Source: an uncultured Bacteroidales bacterium (GTDB taxonomy: Bacteria > Bacteroidota > Bacteroidia > Bacteroidales > F082). From it: DNA of 33,823 bases. The stretch is from positions 1 to 33,823 of the forward strand of contig CAMYXV010000011.1 in assembly GCA_947303055.1 (NCBI GenBank). Direction: 5' to 3'. The translations under genes were made by a program, and so were the position numbers. A model generated the notes under the pieces. That model was not told the origin of the DNA. It ran no database searches and worked only from the letters and a program-made list of their open reading frames with translations. Below, piece after piece: positions 7,539 to 14,955 of this stretch; positions within the stretch are counted from its first letter, which is position 1; each line of letters opens with the position of its first letter.

Positions 7539-8972
7539 ATGAAAAAGATTACCAAACTCTTGTTGACGGTCTGTTTTGCCACGGTTTTCCTTTCCGCTTG
7601 CGGCCCTAAGGAACAGAAAATCTACATCGTTTCAACAAACGATATGCATGCCAACATCGATAACTTCCCTCAACTGGCCGCCTTGATAGATAGCTTACGT
7701 GAGGCTCATCCACACTTATTGGTGTTTGGTGCAGGCGACAACCGCTCCGGCAATCCCATCAATGACCGCTTTACTGAACCAGCCAAACCTATGTACGAAT
7801 TGATGAATGCCGTCGGCTTCGATTTGTCGACTTTCGGCAACCACGAATGGGATGGCGGCCCTATCGCACTGCGAAACGTCCTGGGTTGGGCTAATTTTTC
7901 CTTTGTGTGCGCCAACGTCACTTTCGACGACACACTTCAGATGCGCAATGTGTATCCCTATGTCACTTTCAAGCTCGACAGCTTGAGAATCGGTGTCATC
8001 GGTGGCATCCAACTTGGCGAGAATGGTCTGCCTGACTTCCACCCGAAAAATGCCAATGGCTCGCATTTCGTTCCCATTAACGAAGTACTACCCATGTACA
8101 TTGAAGAGCTAAAAGACTGCAATGCCATCTTCCTCCTCTCCCACTGCGGTTATGAGGAAGACCGCGAAATCGCCGCACAATTTCCTGAACTCGATGCCAT
8201 TTTTGGTGGTCACAGTCACACCCGCGTGGCTGAGAAGCAGTTGGTCGGCGATGTGATGATTACCCAAGCGGAGGCTAAGGTCAAGTTTGTGACCTTGAGC
8301 ACTTTCACTTTCCTTAATGGTAAATTGGTCGACAAAGACATGCAGTTGCTCTCCGTCAAGGACTTCCCAAAACGCAATGCAAAAGTGCAAGCCATGGTCG
8401 ACCAATACAACAGCAACGACTATTTCAGAACCGTGGTCGCAACAAACACTACACCAATTGAAAGCTATGAATCTTTGGGCTGCTTGATGACCGATGCCAT
8501 TCGTAACACTACTGGCTCTGACATGGGTTTCCAGAACCCTGGAGGCGTTCGTTTCGACACTCTTTCTGCACGTCCCGTCACACTGAAGGACATCTTCGCC
8601 CTCGACCCCTTCGACAATGAGATCATCGCCTTCACACTCAGCGGACAGGAAATCGTCAACATGATGAAGTCGTGCTTCACCACTGATGGAGGCCCTGTTT
8701 ACTGCTCGGGCTGCTCTTACAAATTTAAGGTGGATGAAAACGGCGAAATGACCGACATCCAAGTGACTTTGGACAATGGCAAGCCCTTGGACCTCAACGC
8801 CAAATACAACATCGTGATGAACAGCTACATGTCGAGTGTGTTCGATTATGAACATGAGGACGAAGGTCACACCACCTTCCGCAGCTCCAACGAGCTGTTG
8901 CTTGAGTATTTGGCCGGCCATCCCGAGATTGACTATGGAAAGACCCAAAGGGTGATTGAAATTGAAGAATAA
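7539..8972 (+). CDS. 5'-nucleotidase/UshA-type metallophosphoesterase lipoprotein
   Basis: The 477-residue product is a lipoprotein (lipobox FLSAC, Cys21) with the two-domain UshA layout. Metal-binding motifs of the N-terminal calcineurin-like domain are in order: NDMH (34-37), GAGDN (65-68), GNHEW (100-104), SHCGYEED (201-208) and GGHSH (223-227). The C-terminal half carries the 5_nucleotid_C substrate domain, with MGFQNPGGVRFD as a clear marker. Such enzymes dephosphorylate extracellular nucleotides or UDP-sugars for salvage. It is the second gene of a pair with the 64-residue protein, and a large palindrome begins 9 nt after its stop. Confidence 0.93.
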   Translation: MKKITKLLLTVCFATVFLSACGPKEQKIYIVSTNDMHANIDNFPQLAALIDSLREAHPHLLVFGAGDNRSGNPINDRFTEPAKPMYELMNAVGFDLSTFGNHEWDGGPIALRNVLGWANFSFVCANVTFDDTLQMRNVYPYVTFKLDSLRIGVIGGIQLGENGLPDFHPKNANGSHFVPINEVLPMYIEELKDCNAIFLLSHCGYEEDREIAAQFPELDAIFGGHSHTRVAEKQLVGDVMITQAEAKVKFVTLSTFTFLNGKLVDKDMQLLSVKDFPKRNAKVQAMVDQYNSNDYFRTVVATNTTPIESYESLGCLMTDAIRNTTGSDMGFQNPGGVRFDTLSARPVTLKDIFALDPFDNEIIAFTLSGQEIVNMMKSCFTTDGGPVYCSGCSYKFKVDENGEMTDIQVTLDNGKPLDLNAKYNIVMNSYMSSVFDYEHEDEGHTTFRSSNELLLEYLAGHPEIDYGKTQRVIEIEE

Positions 8973-8980
8973 GAGATTCC

Positions 8981-9063
8981 AACTTTGTAGGGTTGTCGTA
9001 CTACGGCAGCCGCTGTATCATTTTGCAACAGCGGCTGCCACAATGTGACAGCCCTACAAAGTT
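8981..9063. repeat. Nested 83-nt palindrome (MITE/REP-like element or terminator)
   Basis: The outer arms 8981-8997 and 9047-9063 pair over 17 bp with one G-U pair. The inner arms GGCAGCCGCTGT (9005-9016) and ACAGCGGCTGCC (9028-9039) pair perfectly over 12 bp around an 11-nt loop. An internal loop of 7 nt on each side separates the stems. The outer part TTTGTAGGG...CCCTACAAA resembles small dispersed palindromic elements seen in many genomes. There is one copy in this window, between same-strand genes. Confidence 0.8.
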
Positions 9064-9136
9064 TTTGGCACGGTTTTGGTAGGATGGCATGGTGAACACT
9101 AAAAACAGAAGTCAAACCCTCAAAAAAATCACAACT

Positions 9137-10309
9137 ATGAAAACCAAGAACATCCTGATGACCCTCCTGTTAGTGACAGGAGCCATCGCAGCAAAAGCAA
9201 ACGGATTCCCTCCCGAACTCGCCTTGGTCTCACAGCCCGTGATGGTGTACAACTACAACTCTATCACGGTCTACTACGACGTGGAGAATATCGGCGACTA
9301 CACCTATAGGGGGGACATCTGCATCTTCCTCGATCCTGACGACGGCTACAGCTATGCCGAGGAATACGTGAAGGTACGTCCTGGCCGCATCAAGAGAATC
9401 GCCGTCGAGATTCCTTCCTATCGCATCGACCGTCACTTCACCTACACGATCATGCCTTACTACACGATAGGCCGCGAACTCTACAGCTTCACCACCTTCG
9501 AGTACTTCGAGCCCATCCGCTTCTGCTGGCATGGTCCTCGTACCGAACCTTGGGTGGTGATTCACATCGGACCGCGCCTGCGCTACTACCACCGTCCCGG
9601 CACCTATCGCTACTACTACGACGGCTTCCGTCCGCCGATGCCGCCTCCCGGCCACGGTCCTGGAATGCCGCCCCCGATGGACCCGATGCACCACACCTAT
9701 GGTTATCACCACAACAACGGAGGCTACCCGGCCACACACAACAACTGGAGCGATACGCCTGAACCCAAGCCTAACGGCAACGAACCGGCACCCAGCGCCA
9801 CAGTCAGACCCAAAGCCGACGGAGGCAGCATGAGCTCGGGCACCTACAACAACGGTAGCACTGTCGCCCCGAACAACGGCAACAGCAACGACCGCCCGAG
9901 AGTCAACAGTGACAGCGGACGTACCGGCAACACCAGCGGCAGCGCAAGCGGACGCACAGGCAACGGCACCAGCACACGCCCGAACATCAACAGCGGTGCT
10001 TCGACAGGCTCGGCCACCAGTGGTCGCACGGGTAACAGCAACAGCGGTCGAGTGAACGGCTCCAACAACAACAGCCGTCCCAGTGGCACCAGCGGAAGCT
10101 CCAGCGGCAGAGTGAACAACTCCAGCAGCAACAGCCGCCCCAGTGGCACCAGCGGAACTTCGACAAGCTCAGCAACCGGCAGCAGCCGTGTGAACAGCTC
10201 AAGCAGCAGCACCCGCAGCAGTGGCACCAGCTCCTCAAGCAGCAGCTCGACGAGAAGTTCAAGCAGCTCCAACAGCAGCCGCAGCGGCTCGGGCAACGGA
10301 CGCAGATAA
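9137..10309 (+). CDS. Secreted protein with Ser/Asn/Gly/Arg-rich low-complexity tail, unknown function
   Basis: I do not recognise a named family. The ATG at 9137 starts a good signal peptide (MKTKNILMTLLL...AIAAKA), so I prefer it to the upstream in-frame ATG at 9089; the product is 390 residues. After the signal there is a beta-rich segment of about 110 residues with many aromatic residues. A Pro/His/Tyr/Gly-rich stretch follows (about 135-195, including GHGPGMPPPMDPM), then about 190 residues dominated by Ser, Asn, Gly, Thr and Arg with loose repeats of SGRTGN and RPSGTSG. The tail should be disordered and strongly basic. No T9SS sorting domain or lipobox is seen. A terminator follows at 10333. 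Confidence 0.75.
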   Translation: MKTKNILMTLLLVTGAIAAKANGFPPELALVSQPVMVYNYNSITVYYDVENIGDYTYRGDICIFLDPDDGYSYAEEYVKVRPGRIKRIAVEIPSYRIDRHFTYTIMPYYTIGRELYSFTTFEYFEPIRFCWHGPRTEPWVVIHIGPRLRYYHRPGTYRYYYDGFRPPMPPPGHGPGMPPPMDPMHHTYGYHHNNGGYPATHNNWSDTPEPKPNGNEPAPSATVRPKADGGSMSSGTYNNGSTVAPNNGNSNDRPRVNSDSGRTGNTSGSASGRTGNGTSTRPNINSGASTGSATSGRTGNSNSGRVNGSNNNSRPSGTSGSSSGRVNNSSSNSRPSGTSGTSTSSATGSSRVNSSSSSTRSSGTSSSSSSSTRSSSSSNSSRSGSGNGRR

Positions 10310-10332
10310 AAACAAAAAAAACAATAAAAAAC

Positions 10333-10365
10333 GAGGGCGGTCGGAAGGCCGTCCTCAATTTTTTT
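10333..10365 (+). terminator. Intrinsic terminator with GGAA tetraloop
   Basis: GAGGGCGGTC and GGCCGTCCTC form a 10-bp stem with two G-U pairs around a GGAA loop (10333-10356), followed by AA and seven T (10359-10365). It ends the transcript of the secreted protein gene. Its T tract runs up to the promoter of upp. Confidence 0.85.
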
Positions 10366-10366
10366 C

Positions 10367-10374
10367 TACTTTTG
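10367..10374 (+). promoter_or_regulatory. -7 promoter element for upp
   Basis: TACTTTTG is an exact TAnnTTTG and ends 17 nt before the GTG start of upp. Confidence 0.6.
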
Positions 10375-10391
10375 CCCAAATCTTTCGAGCC

Positions 10392-11054
10392 GTGAACATC
10401 ATCAATTTCGCTGAAAGCAACAGCATCATCAACCAATATGTGGCCGAATTGAGGGACATCAAGATCCAAGGCGACCGCAACACTTTCCGCCACAATCTGC
10501 AACGTATCGGCCAGCTGATGGCCTACGAAGTGAGCAAAACGCTACACTATTCGGAGAAAACCTTACAGACACCCTTGGCCGTAGCCAAAGCCAACACACC
10601 CGACGATGACATCGTGTTAGCCACCGTGTTCCGCGCAGGTTTGCCCTTCCATCAAGGCTTTTTGGATGTGTTTGACCATGCAGGCAATGCTTTCGTTTCG
10701 GCATACCGATATTATTTGGACGAAAAGCATGAAAACGTAGGCATCAAAGTAGAATACTTGGCCGCTCCGGACCTGACGGACAAAACCCTCATCATCGCCG
10801 ACCCGATGCTTGCCACAGGTGGCAGCCTCGAACTGGCCTACCAAGCCCTTTGCACCAAAGGCATACCGAAGCATCTGCACCTTTGCTGCGTCATTGCCGC
10901 CCAAGACGGCATTAATAACCTAATGAAACTCTTCCGTCCGTTGGACAACGTCACACTATGGTGCGCCGCTATCGACCCCGTCCTGAACGAGCACAAGTAC
11001 ATCGTCCCAGGCCTTGGTGACGCGGGAGATTTGGCCTATGGCGATAAAATCTAA
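10392..11054 (+). CDS. upp: Uracil phosphoribosyltransferase
   Basis: The 220-residue enzyme makes UMP from uracil and PRPP in pyrimidine salvage. The PRPP-binding loop DPMLATGGS is at 137-145, and the C-terminal VPGLGDAGDLAYG matches the uracil-binding end of the family. I use the GTG at 10392 as start: the protein then begins MNIINFAESNSIINQYVAELR, as Bacteroidetes homologues do, and the promoter at 10367 and the terminator at 10333 lie just upstream. A longer in-frame reading from 10221 would overlap the previous gene and include its terminator, so it is not real. Its stop codon abuts the stop of the convergent elbB gene. Confidence 0.93.
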   Translation: MNIINFAESNSIINQYVAELRDIKIQGDRNTFRHNLQRIGQLMAYEVSKTLHYSEKTLQTPLAVAKANTPDDDIVLATVFRAGLPFHQGFLDVFDHAGNAFVSAYRYYLDEKHENVGIKVEYLAAPDLTDKTLIIADPMLATGGSLELAYQALCTKGIPKHLHLCCVIAAQDGINNLMKLFRPLDNVTLWCAAIDPVLNEHKYIVPGLGDAGDLAYGDKI

Positions 11055-11720
11055 TTATTCGTGTTTCCCGTCCAAGGTGTCGACTATCGTTTCCACCAGA
11101 TTGTAGGCGCCATCGTAGACATCCTTCAACGTCGCGTCAAGCATATAGGCAGGCGTAGTGAAGACCAACAACTCGTTGTCGGCGCACACATCGCCATGCT
11201 CGGTCTGCACATGGAAAGCCCCCATAGCGCGAATGTTGTCGGCATCGGGCGTACCTTCATTTCCTAAAGTGACACAAACGCCAGGCAACAGTTTGGCAAA
11301 CATCACTGGAGCAATGCACATGCCCCCAAGGGGTTTGTTGGCCTCGCGGGTCTCAACGATGGCACGAGCCACATCGGGCTGCACTTCCATGTCGGCGCCT
11401 TTGTAGGCATAATTGCACAGGTTTTTGGCCACACCATAGCCACCGCTGAAGAGCAGACCATCGTAGTCCTCGGCCTTGTATTCCTCAATGGGCTTGACCT
11501 GACTGCGGGCTAAACGGGCGGCCTCGGTCAAGATATTGCGCTCCTCTTTGACTTGCTTCTCTGTCAGATGGTCGATGACCTCAGTCTGCGGGCGATTAGG
11601 GGCAAAACATTGATATTCACATTGATGCTGCTCAAGAGAAAGCAAGAGTGTAATGGCTTCGTTGATTTCGCTGCCGTCCTTGCGACCGCAGCCAGCTAAG
11701 ATTACTGCAAATTTTTTCAT
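11055..11720 (-). CDS. elbB: ElbB-like DJ-1/PfpI family protein
   Basis: The product (221 aa from the ATG at 11720) starts MKKFAVILAGCGRKDGSEINE, a hallmark of ElbB. The nucleophile-elbow Cys is C135 in GGMCIAP, and FSGGYGVAKNL (91-101) is also typical. ElbB (isoprenoid biosynthesis protein with amidotransferase-like domain) was named for an effect on isoprenoid formation, and glyoxalase-III-type activity has been reported for the E. coli protein. A longer frame reaching 11873 would run into the upstream gene and is rejected. It lies 19 nt after the crotonase-family gene and is probably cotranscribed. Confidence 0.92.
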   Translation of the reverse strand: MKKFAVILAGCGRKDGSEINEAITLLLSLEQHQCEYQCFAPNRPQTEVIDHLTEKQVKEERNILTEAARLARSQVKPIEEYKAEDYDGLLFSGGYGVAKNLCNYAYKGADMEVQPDVARAIVETREANKPLGGMCIAPVMFAKLLPGVCVTLGNEGTPDADNIRAMGAFHVQTEHGDVCADNELLVFTTPAYMLDATLKDVYDGAYNLVETIVDTLDGKHE

Positions 11721-11739
11721 AGGTATAGTTTTTCGATTG

Positions 11740-12528
11740 TTATTTATCCCACTCGGGCTTGCGCTTCTCAAAAAACGCCGCCATGCCTTCCTGGCCGGCC
11801 TTCGAGATGCGTTGGTTAGCGATGGCCACCGAGGTTTGCATGAAAACAGGGTTGTAGCGGTCGTCGGAACCACTCACCATACGGAGTAATTTCTTGCACT
11901 CGGCAATGGCATCGGGTGAGCCGTGCAAGAAATAGTCGATGTATTGGCGTTCGGCATCTATCATCTGCGCCTCGTCGACGACCACATTCACCAAGCGGAA
12001 TTCCTTGGCTTCGTCGGCAGTGAAGCGTCTTCCCGTCAACATCAATTCCTTGGCGGCAGTATGACCGATCTTGTTCACCACAAAAGGCGAAATGGTGGCT
12101 GGAGTGATGCCTAACCGCACCTCAGAAAAGGCAAATCTCGTTTCTTTTTCGGCAATCACGATGTCGGCGGCAGCAATGATGCCATTGGCCCCGCCGATAC
12201 AAGCGCCATGCACATCCACAATGACGGCTTTGTCGCAGAAATAAATGGTCTGAAACAGTTTGGATAGCTTTTGGGCATCATCGATATTCTGAGGATAACT
12301 GTATTTCGCCATCGCCTTCATGTATTCCAAATCAGCACCCGCACAGAAAGCCTTGCCATTGCCCTTCAGGATGATGACACGGATGTCCTCGCGGCTGTTG
12401 AGCCAATCGAAGACTTCGGTCAGTTCGCGTATCAGTTCGGCATTCAGCGCGTTGCGCACTTCGGGACGGTCGAGGTTGACCCATGCCATGCTCTCGCCTA
12501 ATTGTACTTTTATTGTTTTAAAATCCAT
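11740..12528 (-). CDS. Enoyl-CoA hydratase/isomerase (crotonase) family protein, methylglutaconyl-CoA hydratase-like
   Basis: This 262-residue protein has a complete crotonase fold. The two oxyanion-hole segments are FCAGAD (61-66) and HGACIGGANG (107-116). SEVRLGITPATISPFV (135-150), with Glu136 as likely catalytic acid/base, resembles LiuC-type 3-methylglutaconyl-CoA hydratases of leucine breakdown. No other leucine-degradation gene is nearby, so the substrate is uncertain; only the family is safe. It heads a two-gene operon with elbB. The upstream gap (12529-12713) holds short AGAGTTG repeats and no exact promoter that I could assign. Confidence 0.88.
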   Translation of the reverse strand: MDFKTIKVQLGESMAWVNLDRPEVRNALNAELIRELTEVFDWLNSREDIRVIILKGNGKAFCAGADLEYMKAMAKYSYPQNIDDAQKLSKLFQTIYFCDKAVIVDVHGACIGGANGIIAAADIVIAEKETRFAFSEVRLGITPATISPFVVNKIGHTAAKELMLTGRRFTADEAKEFRLVNVVVDEAQMIDAERQYIDYFLHGSPDAIAECKKLLRMVSGSDDRYNPVFMQTSVAIANQRISKAGQEGMAAFFEKRKPEWDK

Positions 12529-12540
12529 ATTCTTTAGTTT

Positions 12541-12590
12541 AGAGTTGAGAGTTGAGAGTCAGTTGAAAGTGTAGGGTTGAGAGTCGGAAG
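12541..12590. repeat. Short AGAGTTG tandem repeat in intergenic region
   Basis: AGAGTTG occurs twice in tandem (12541-12554), followed by AGAGTC. Degenerate versions (GGGTTGAGAGTCGG) recur near 12574-12590. The tract lies between the divergent crotonase-family gene and the acidic protein gene. Confidence 0.6.
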
Positions 12591-12652
12591 TTTAAAGATG
12601 CAATATTCGTGAAAAATTGTCAATCTGTCACAATCATTCCGTAAAAAATTCG

Positions 12653-12660
12653 TTTCTTTG
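12653..12660 (+). promoter_or_regulatory. Weak -7 element for the acidic protein/OMP/queG operon
   Basis: TTTCTTTG differs from TAnnTTTG at the second base only and ends 53 nt before the ATG at 12714. Confidence 0.35.
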
Positions 12661-12713
12661 CAAGCGGAACGGAATTTGATGGGTCGTAATCCATCAATAA
12701 GTTGCATCATATT

Positions 12714-13169
12714 ATGGAAGACAATAACCTCAATAACGGACTCGACGACCTCTTGAACATGTTCAAGAAAATGATGGAAGGCCAAGACCTTGACGCCATT
12801 CCAGGCATCAACGAGGAACAAAAGGAACAACTGAAGATGTTTCTGGAGGATTTCGATGAGCTGAAAGACGACATGAAGGTAGAGATATACAAACTCGACC
12901 CCTTCACGAAACAGATGGTAGGTATGGTTATGGGTCAACTGAAGAATTTCACTGGCGACCCGCAACAAACGGCAAGTCCAACAGTGCCTCAAGAACCTCC
13001 TGTCAACAAGGAAAAACAACTGACCGATATCCCTGGCACCACCGAGAATCTGGAAGCCCATTTGGCCGCTATCGATGATCAATTGCGCCAGCCTGATCTC
13101 TCTGACGAAGACATCAACCGCCTTTTGGACGAGCGCACTTCTATCATGAAAGAATTAGAAATGAAATAA
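12714..13169 (+). CDS. Small acidic protein of unknown function
   Basis: This 151-residue protein has no signal peptide or membrane segment and I do not recognise it. It is acidic and mostly helical: an N-terminal amphipathic region (about 1-75, rich in Asp, Glu, Met and Leu, for example GLDDLLNMFKKMMEGQDLD), a Pro/Thr/Gln-rich linker (about 85-105) and a C-terminal helix pair containing EAHLAAIDDQLRQP and ELEMK. The linker-separated helices suggest an adaptor or small-complex subunit, which is only a guess. I chose the ATG at 12714 over a TTG at 12702. It leads an operon with an outer-membrane protein (14 nt later) and queG. Confidence 0.75.
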   Translation: MEDNNLNNGLDDLLNMFKKMMEGQDLDAIPGINEEQKEQLKMFLEDFDELKDDMKVEIYKLDPFTKQMVGMVMGQLKNFTGDPQQTASPTVPQEPPVNKEKQLTDIPGTTENLEAHLAAIDDQLRQPDLSDEDINRLLDERTSIMKELEMK

Positions 13170-13183
13170 ATCACAATCAACAA

Positions 13184-13906
13184 ATGAAGAAAGCATTATT
13201 TACCCTCATCGCATTAATCATTTCGGCGACTTCCTTTGCCCAACTCATCGCCAATAAGACCGACAAAAGAGTCACTTTCGGTTTCGACTTGTTCAGTGAC
13301 TTCCAACTCGCGCCTAGTGACAACTGGAATCCACGCGGTTTTAACCAAGGCGTGAGCTGTGCTCTCACCTACAATTTCCCTTTGGGTGAAAGCAGCAAAC
13401 ACACCGTTTCCATTGGTTTGGGCATGTCGTCGCACAACTATTTCTCCTACACGCGCATCTTGAATCCATACACCAACGGCAACCTCGTATACAAGGATTA
13501 CCGCGATGTTGAAGGTTTCAAGCGTTACAAAGTCAACCCCACATACGGTGAGATTCCTTTGGAGCTGCGCTTCCGCATCAAGGATGCCGTGAAGATTGGC
13601 GTGGGTTTCAAAGTCGGTGTGATGCTTGCCACAAAGACCAAATATGTCGGTCCCGACAACATCGGCACCCTAGCCGTTGATGACGAAAACACCATAACCA
13701 TTTCTGATGAAAGCGGTGCGACCGTTCATCAGAAACTCTGCTATATCAATAATATTGAGCGTTTGGCTTATTCTGCTACCTTGCGTGTGGGCTGGAAGTG
13801 GGTGAGTGCTTTTGCTGCCTACCAACTCAGCCCTGTGTTTGCCGTGGGTCATGAAGCACCTGTGTTTCATCCGCTGTCGGTGGGTGTGACCTTTGCACCG
13901 TTCTAA
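13184..13906 (+). CDS. Outer-membrane beta-barrel protein, unknown function
   Basis: The 240-residue product has a signal peptide (MKKALFTLIALIISATSFAQ) and then alternating hydrophobic/polar strands rich in Tyr, Phe and Gly. It ends in a C-terminal Phe (GVTFAPF), as expected of a barrel of about eight to ten strands. I cannot name a specific family beyond outer-membrane beta-barrel. It follows the acidic protein gene by 14 nt, and its TAA overlaps the ATG of queG by 1 nt (TAATG), so the three genes form an operon. The link to queuosine synthesis may be only positional. Confidence 0.8.
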   Translation: MKKALFTLIALIISATSFAQLIANKTDKRVTFGFDLFSDFQLAPSDNWNPRGFNQGVSCALTYNFPLGESSKHTVSIGLGMSSHNYFSYTRILNPYTNGNLVYKDYRDVEGFKRYKVNPTYGEIPLELRFRIKDAVKIGVGFKVGVMLATKTKYVGPDNIGTLAVDDENTITISDESGATVHQKLCYINNIERLAYSATLRVGWKWVSAFAAYQLSPVFAVGHEAPVFHPLSVGVTFAPF

Positions 13907-14820
13907 TGGTTTCCGAATGGATTATCGAAGAAGCTAAACAATTGGGCTTCGATGCTTGTGGCATTGCCAATGCGACGGCTTTGGAAGAGGAATCAGCGCA
14001 TGTAGAGCAATGGCTCAAAGGCGGGCATGAAGGCGAAATGGGCTACCTGACCCGCAACAAGGAAAAGCGTTACGACCCCCGTCTTTTGGTGGAAGGCACA
14101 AAATCCATTGTCACTGTACTTTACAACTATTTCCCCAAGCAACCATTAGGTGATGGTGAGCACTTTAAAATCGCCAAATATGCCTATGGTACCGACTATC
14201 ATGATGTATTGAAACGCAAGATACGGTTGCTTTTGGAACGTATTGAGGCACAAATGGGAAAGCTCGAAGGCACACGCGTATTTGTAGACTCTGCCCCTGT
14301 GCTTGACCGAGCTTGGGCCGTGCGATGTGGATTGGGCTTCATTGGGAAAAACACCACCTTGATTCATCCTAAAAAAGGCTCGTTTTTCTTCATCGGACAT
14401 CTGTTTTTGCCTCTGGAATTGGAAGAAACGGGGAATCCTTTGTCCAACCGTTGCGGGCGCTGCACCAAATGTTTGGATGCTTGTCCCACAGGTGCTTTGG
14501 AAGCTCCCTTCCACATTGACGCCCGCAAGTGCATCTCCTATTTGACCATCGAATACAAAGGCAACCTTGCTGGCCTTGACCCAACCATCTTCGATGGCTG
14601 GATGTATGGCTGCGACATTTGTCAAGATGTGTGTCCCTACAATCGATTCTCTTTGCCTAACATGGAACCTGAGTTCCAACCATCGGAAGAACTATTGGCC
14701 ATGCAGGAAAACGATTGGAAAAACCTGACTGAAACTGAGTTTAAGGCACTATTCAAGCACTCTGCCGTACAACGCGCTGGATATGAAGGGCTGAAAAGGA
14801 ATATTGACTTTTTGTCATAA
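13906..14820 (+). CDS. queG: Epoxyqueuosine reductase
   Basis: The 304-residue enzyme catalyses the last step of queuosine formation in tRNA, reducing epoxyqueuosine with cobalamin and two [4Fe-4S] clusters. The cluster ligands are visible: C183, C186, C189 and C193 in CGRCTKCLDACP, and C209, C236, C239 and C243 (the last three in CDICQDVCP). The conserved acid D134 lies in APVLDRAWAVR, and GFIGKNTTLIHP (144-155) is another family signature. It lacks the longer C-terminal HEAT-like extension of E. coli QueG, which is normal for shorter versions. Translation is coupled to the preceding beta-barrel gene. Hairpin copy 3 lies 12 nt downstream. Confidence 0.95.
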   Translation: MVSEWIIEEAKQLGFDACGIANATALEEESAHVEQWLKGGHEGEMGYLTRNKEKRYDPRLLVEGTKSIVTVLYNYFPKQPLGDGEHFKIAKYAYGTDYHDVLKRKIRLLLERIEAQMGKLEGTRVFVDSAPVLDRAWAVRCGLGFIGKNTTLIHPKKGSFFFIGHLFLPLELEETGNPLSNRCGRCTKCLDACPTGALEAPFHIDARKCISYLTIEYKGNLAGLDPTIFDGWMYGCDICQDVCPYNRFSLPNMEPEFQPSEELLAMQENDWKNLTETEFKALFKHSAVQRAGYEGLKRNIDFLS

Positions 14821-14832
14821 GATTGAAGGCTT

Positions 14833-14889
14833 CAGAAAGCATGTCATTCCAACGAGGAATCGTGCGCTGGCAGGAATCTATGCTTTCTG
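14833..14889 (+). terminator. Hairpin with GTCATTCC/GGAATCT loop downstream of queG (copy 3)
   Basis: CAGAAAGCAT (14833-14842) pairs with ATGCTTTCTG (14880-14889) over 10 bp. The loop begins GTCATTCC and ends GGAATCT; it is longer than in copies 1 and 2 because an extra GGAAT and about 12 nt are inserted. Confidence 0.65.
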
Positions 14890-14894
14890 GAGCC

Positions 14895-14949
14895 GCCTCC
14901 CATAGATTCCCTCCCTCCCACATGCCTCTGCTGGAATGACATGGGAGGC
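14895..14949 (-). terminator. Inverted copy of the hairpin downstream of the minus-strand beta-barrel gene (copy 4)
   Basis: GCCTCCCAT (14895-14903) pairs with ATGGGAGGC (14941-14949). The loop has the family core in reverse orientation (AGATTCC...GGAATGAC). It ends 6 nt before the stop of the gene at 14956, so copies 3 and 4 each face their own convergent gene. Confidence 0.65.
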
Positions 14950-14955
14950 TAGGTA

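Noticed and set aside
10221-10391. Long N-terminal extension of upp
   Set aside because: It overlaps the low-complexity secreted protein gene and its terminator and lacks homology; the GTG at 10392 matches the family start.
11720-11873. Extended start of elbB
   Set aside because: The extra residues are low-complexity and lie over the crotonase-family gene; MKKFAVILAGCG is the family start.
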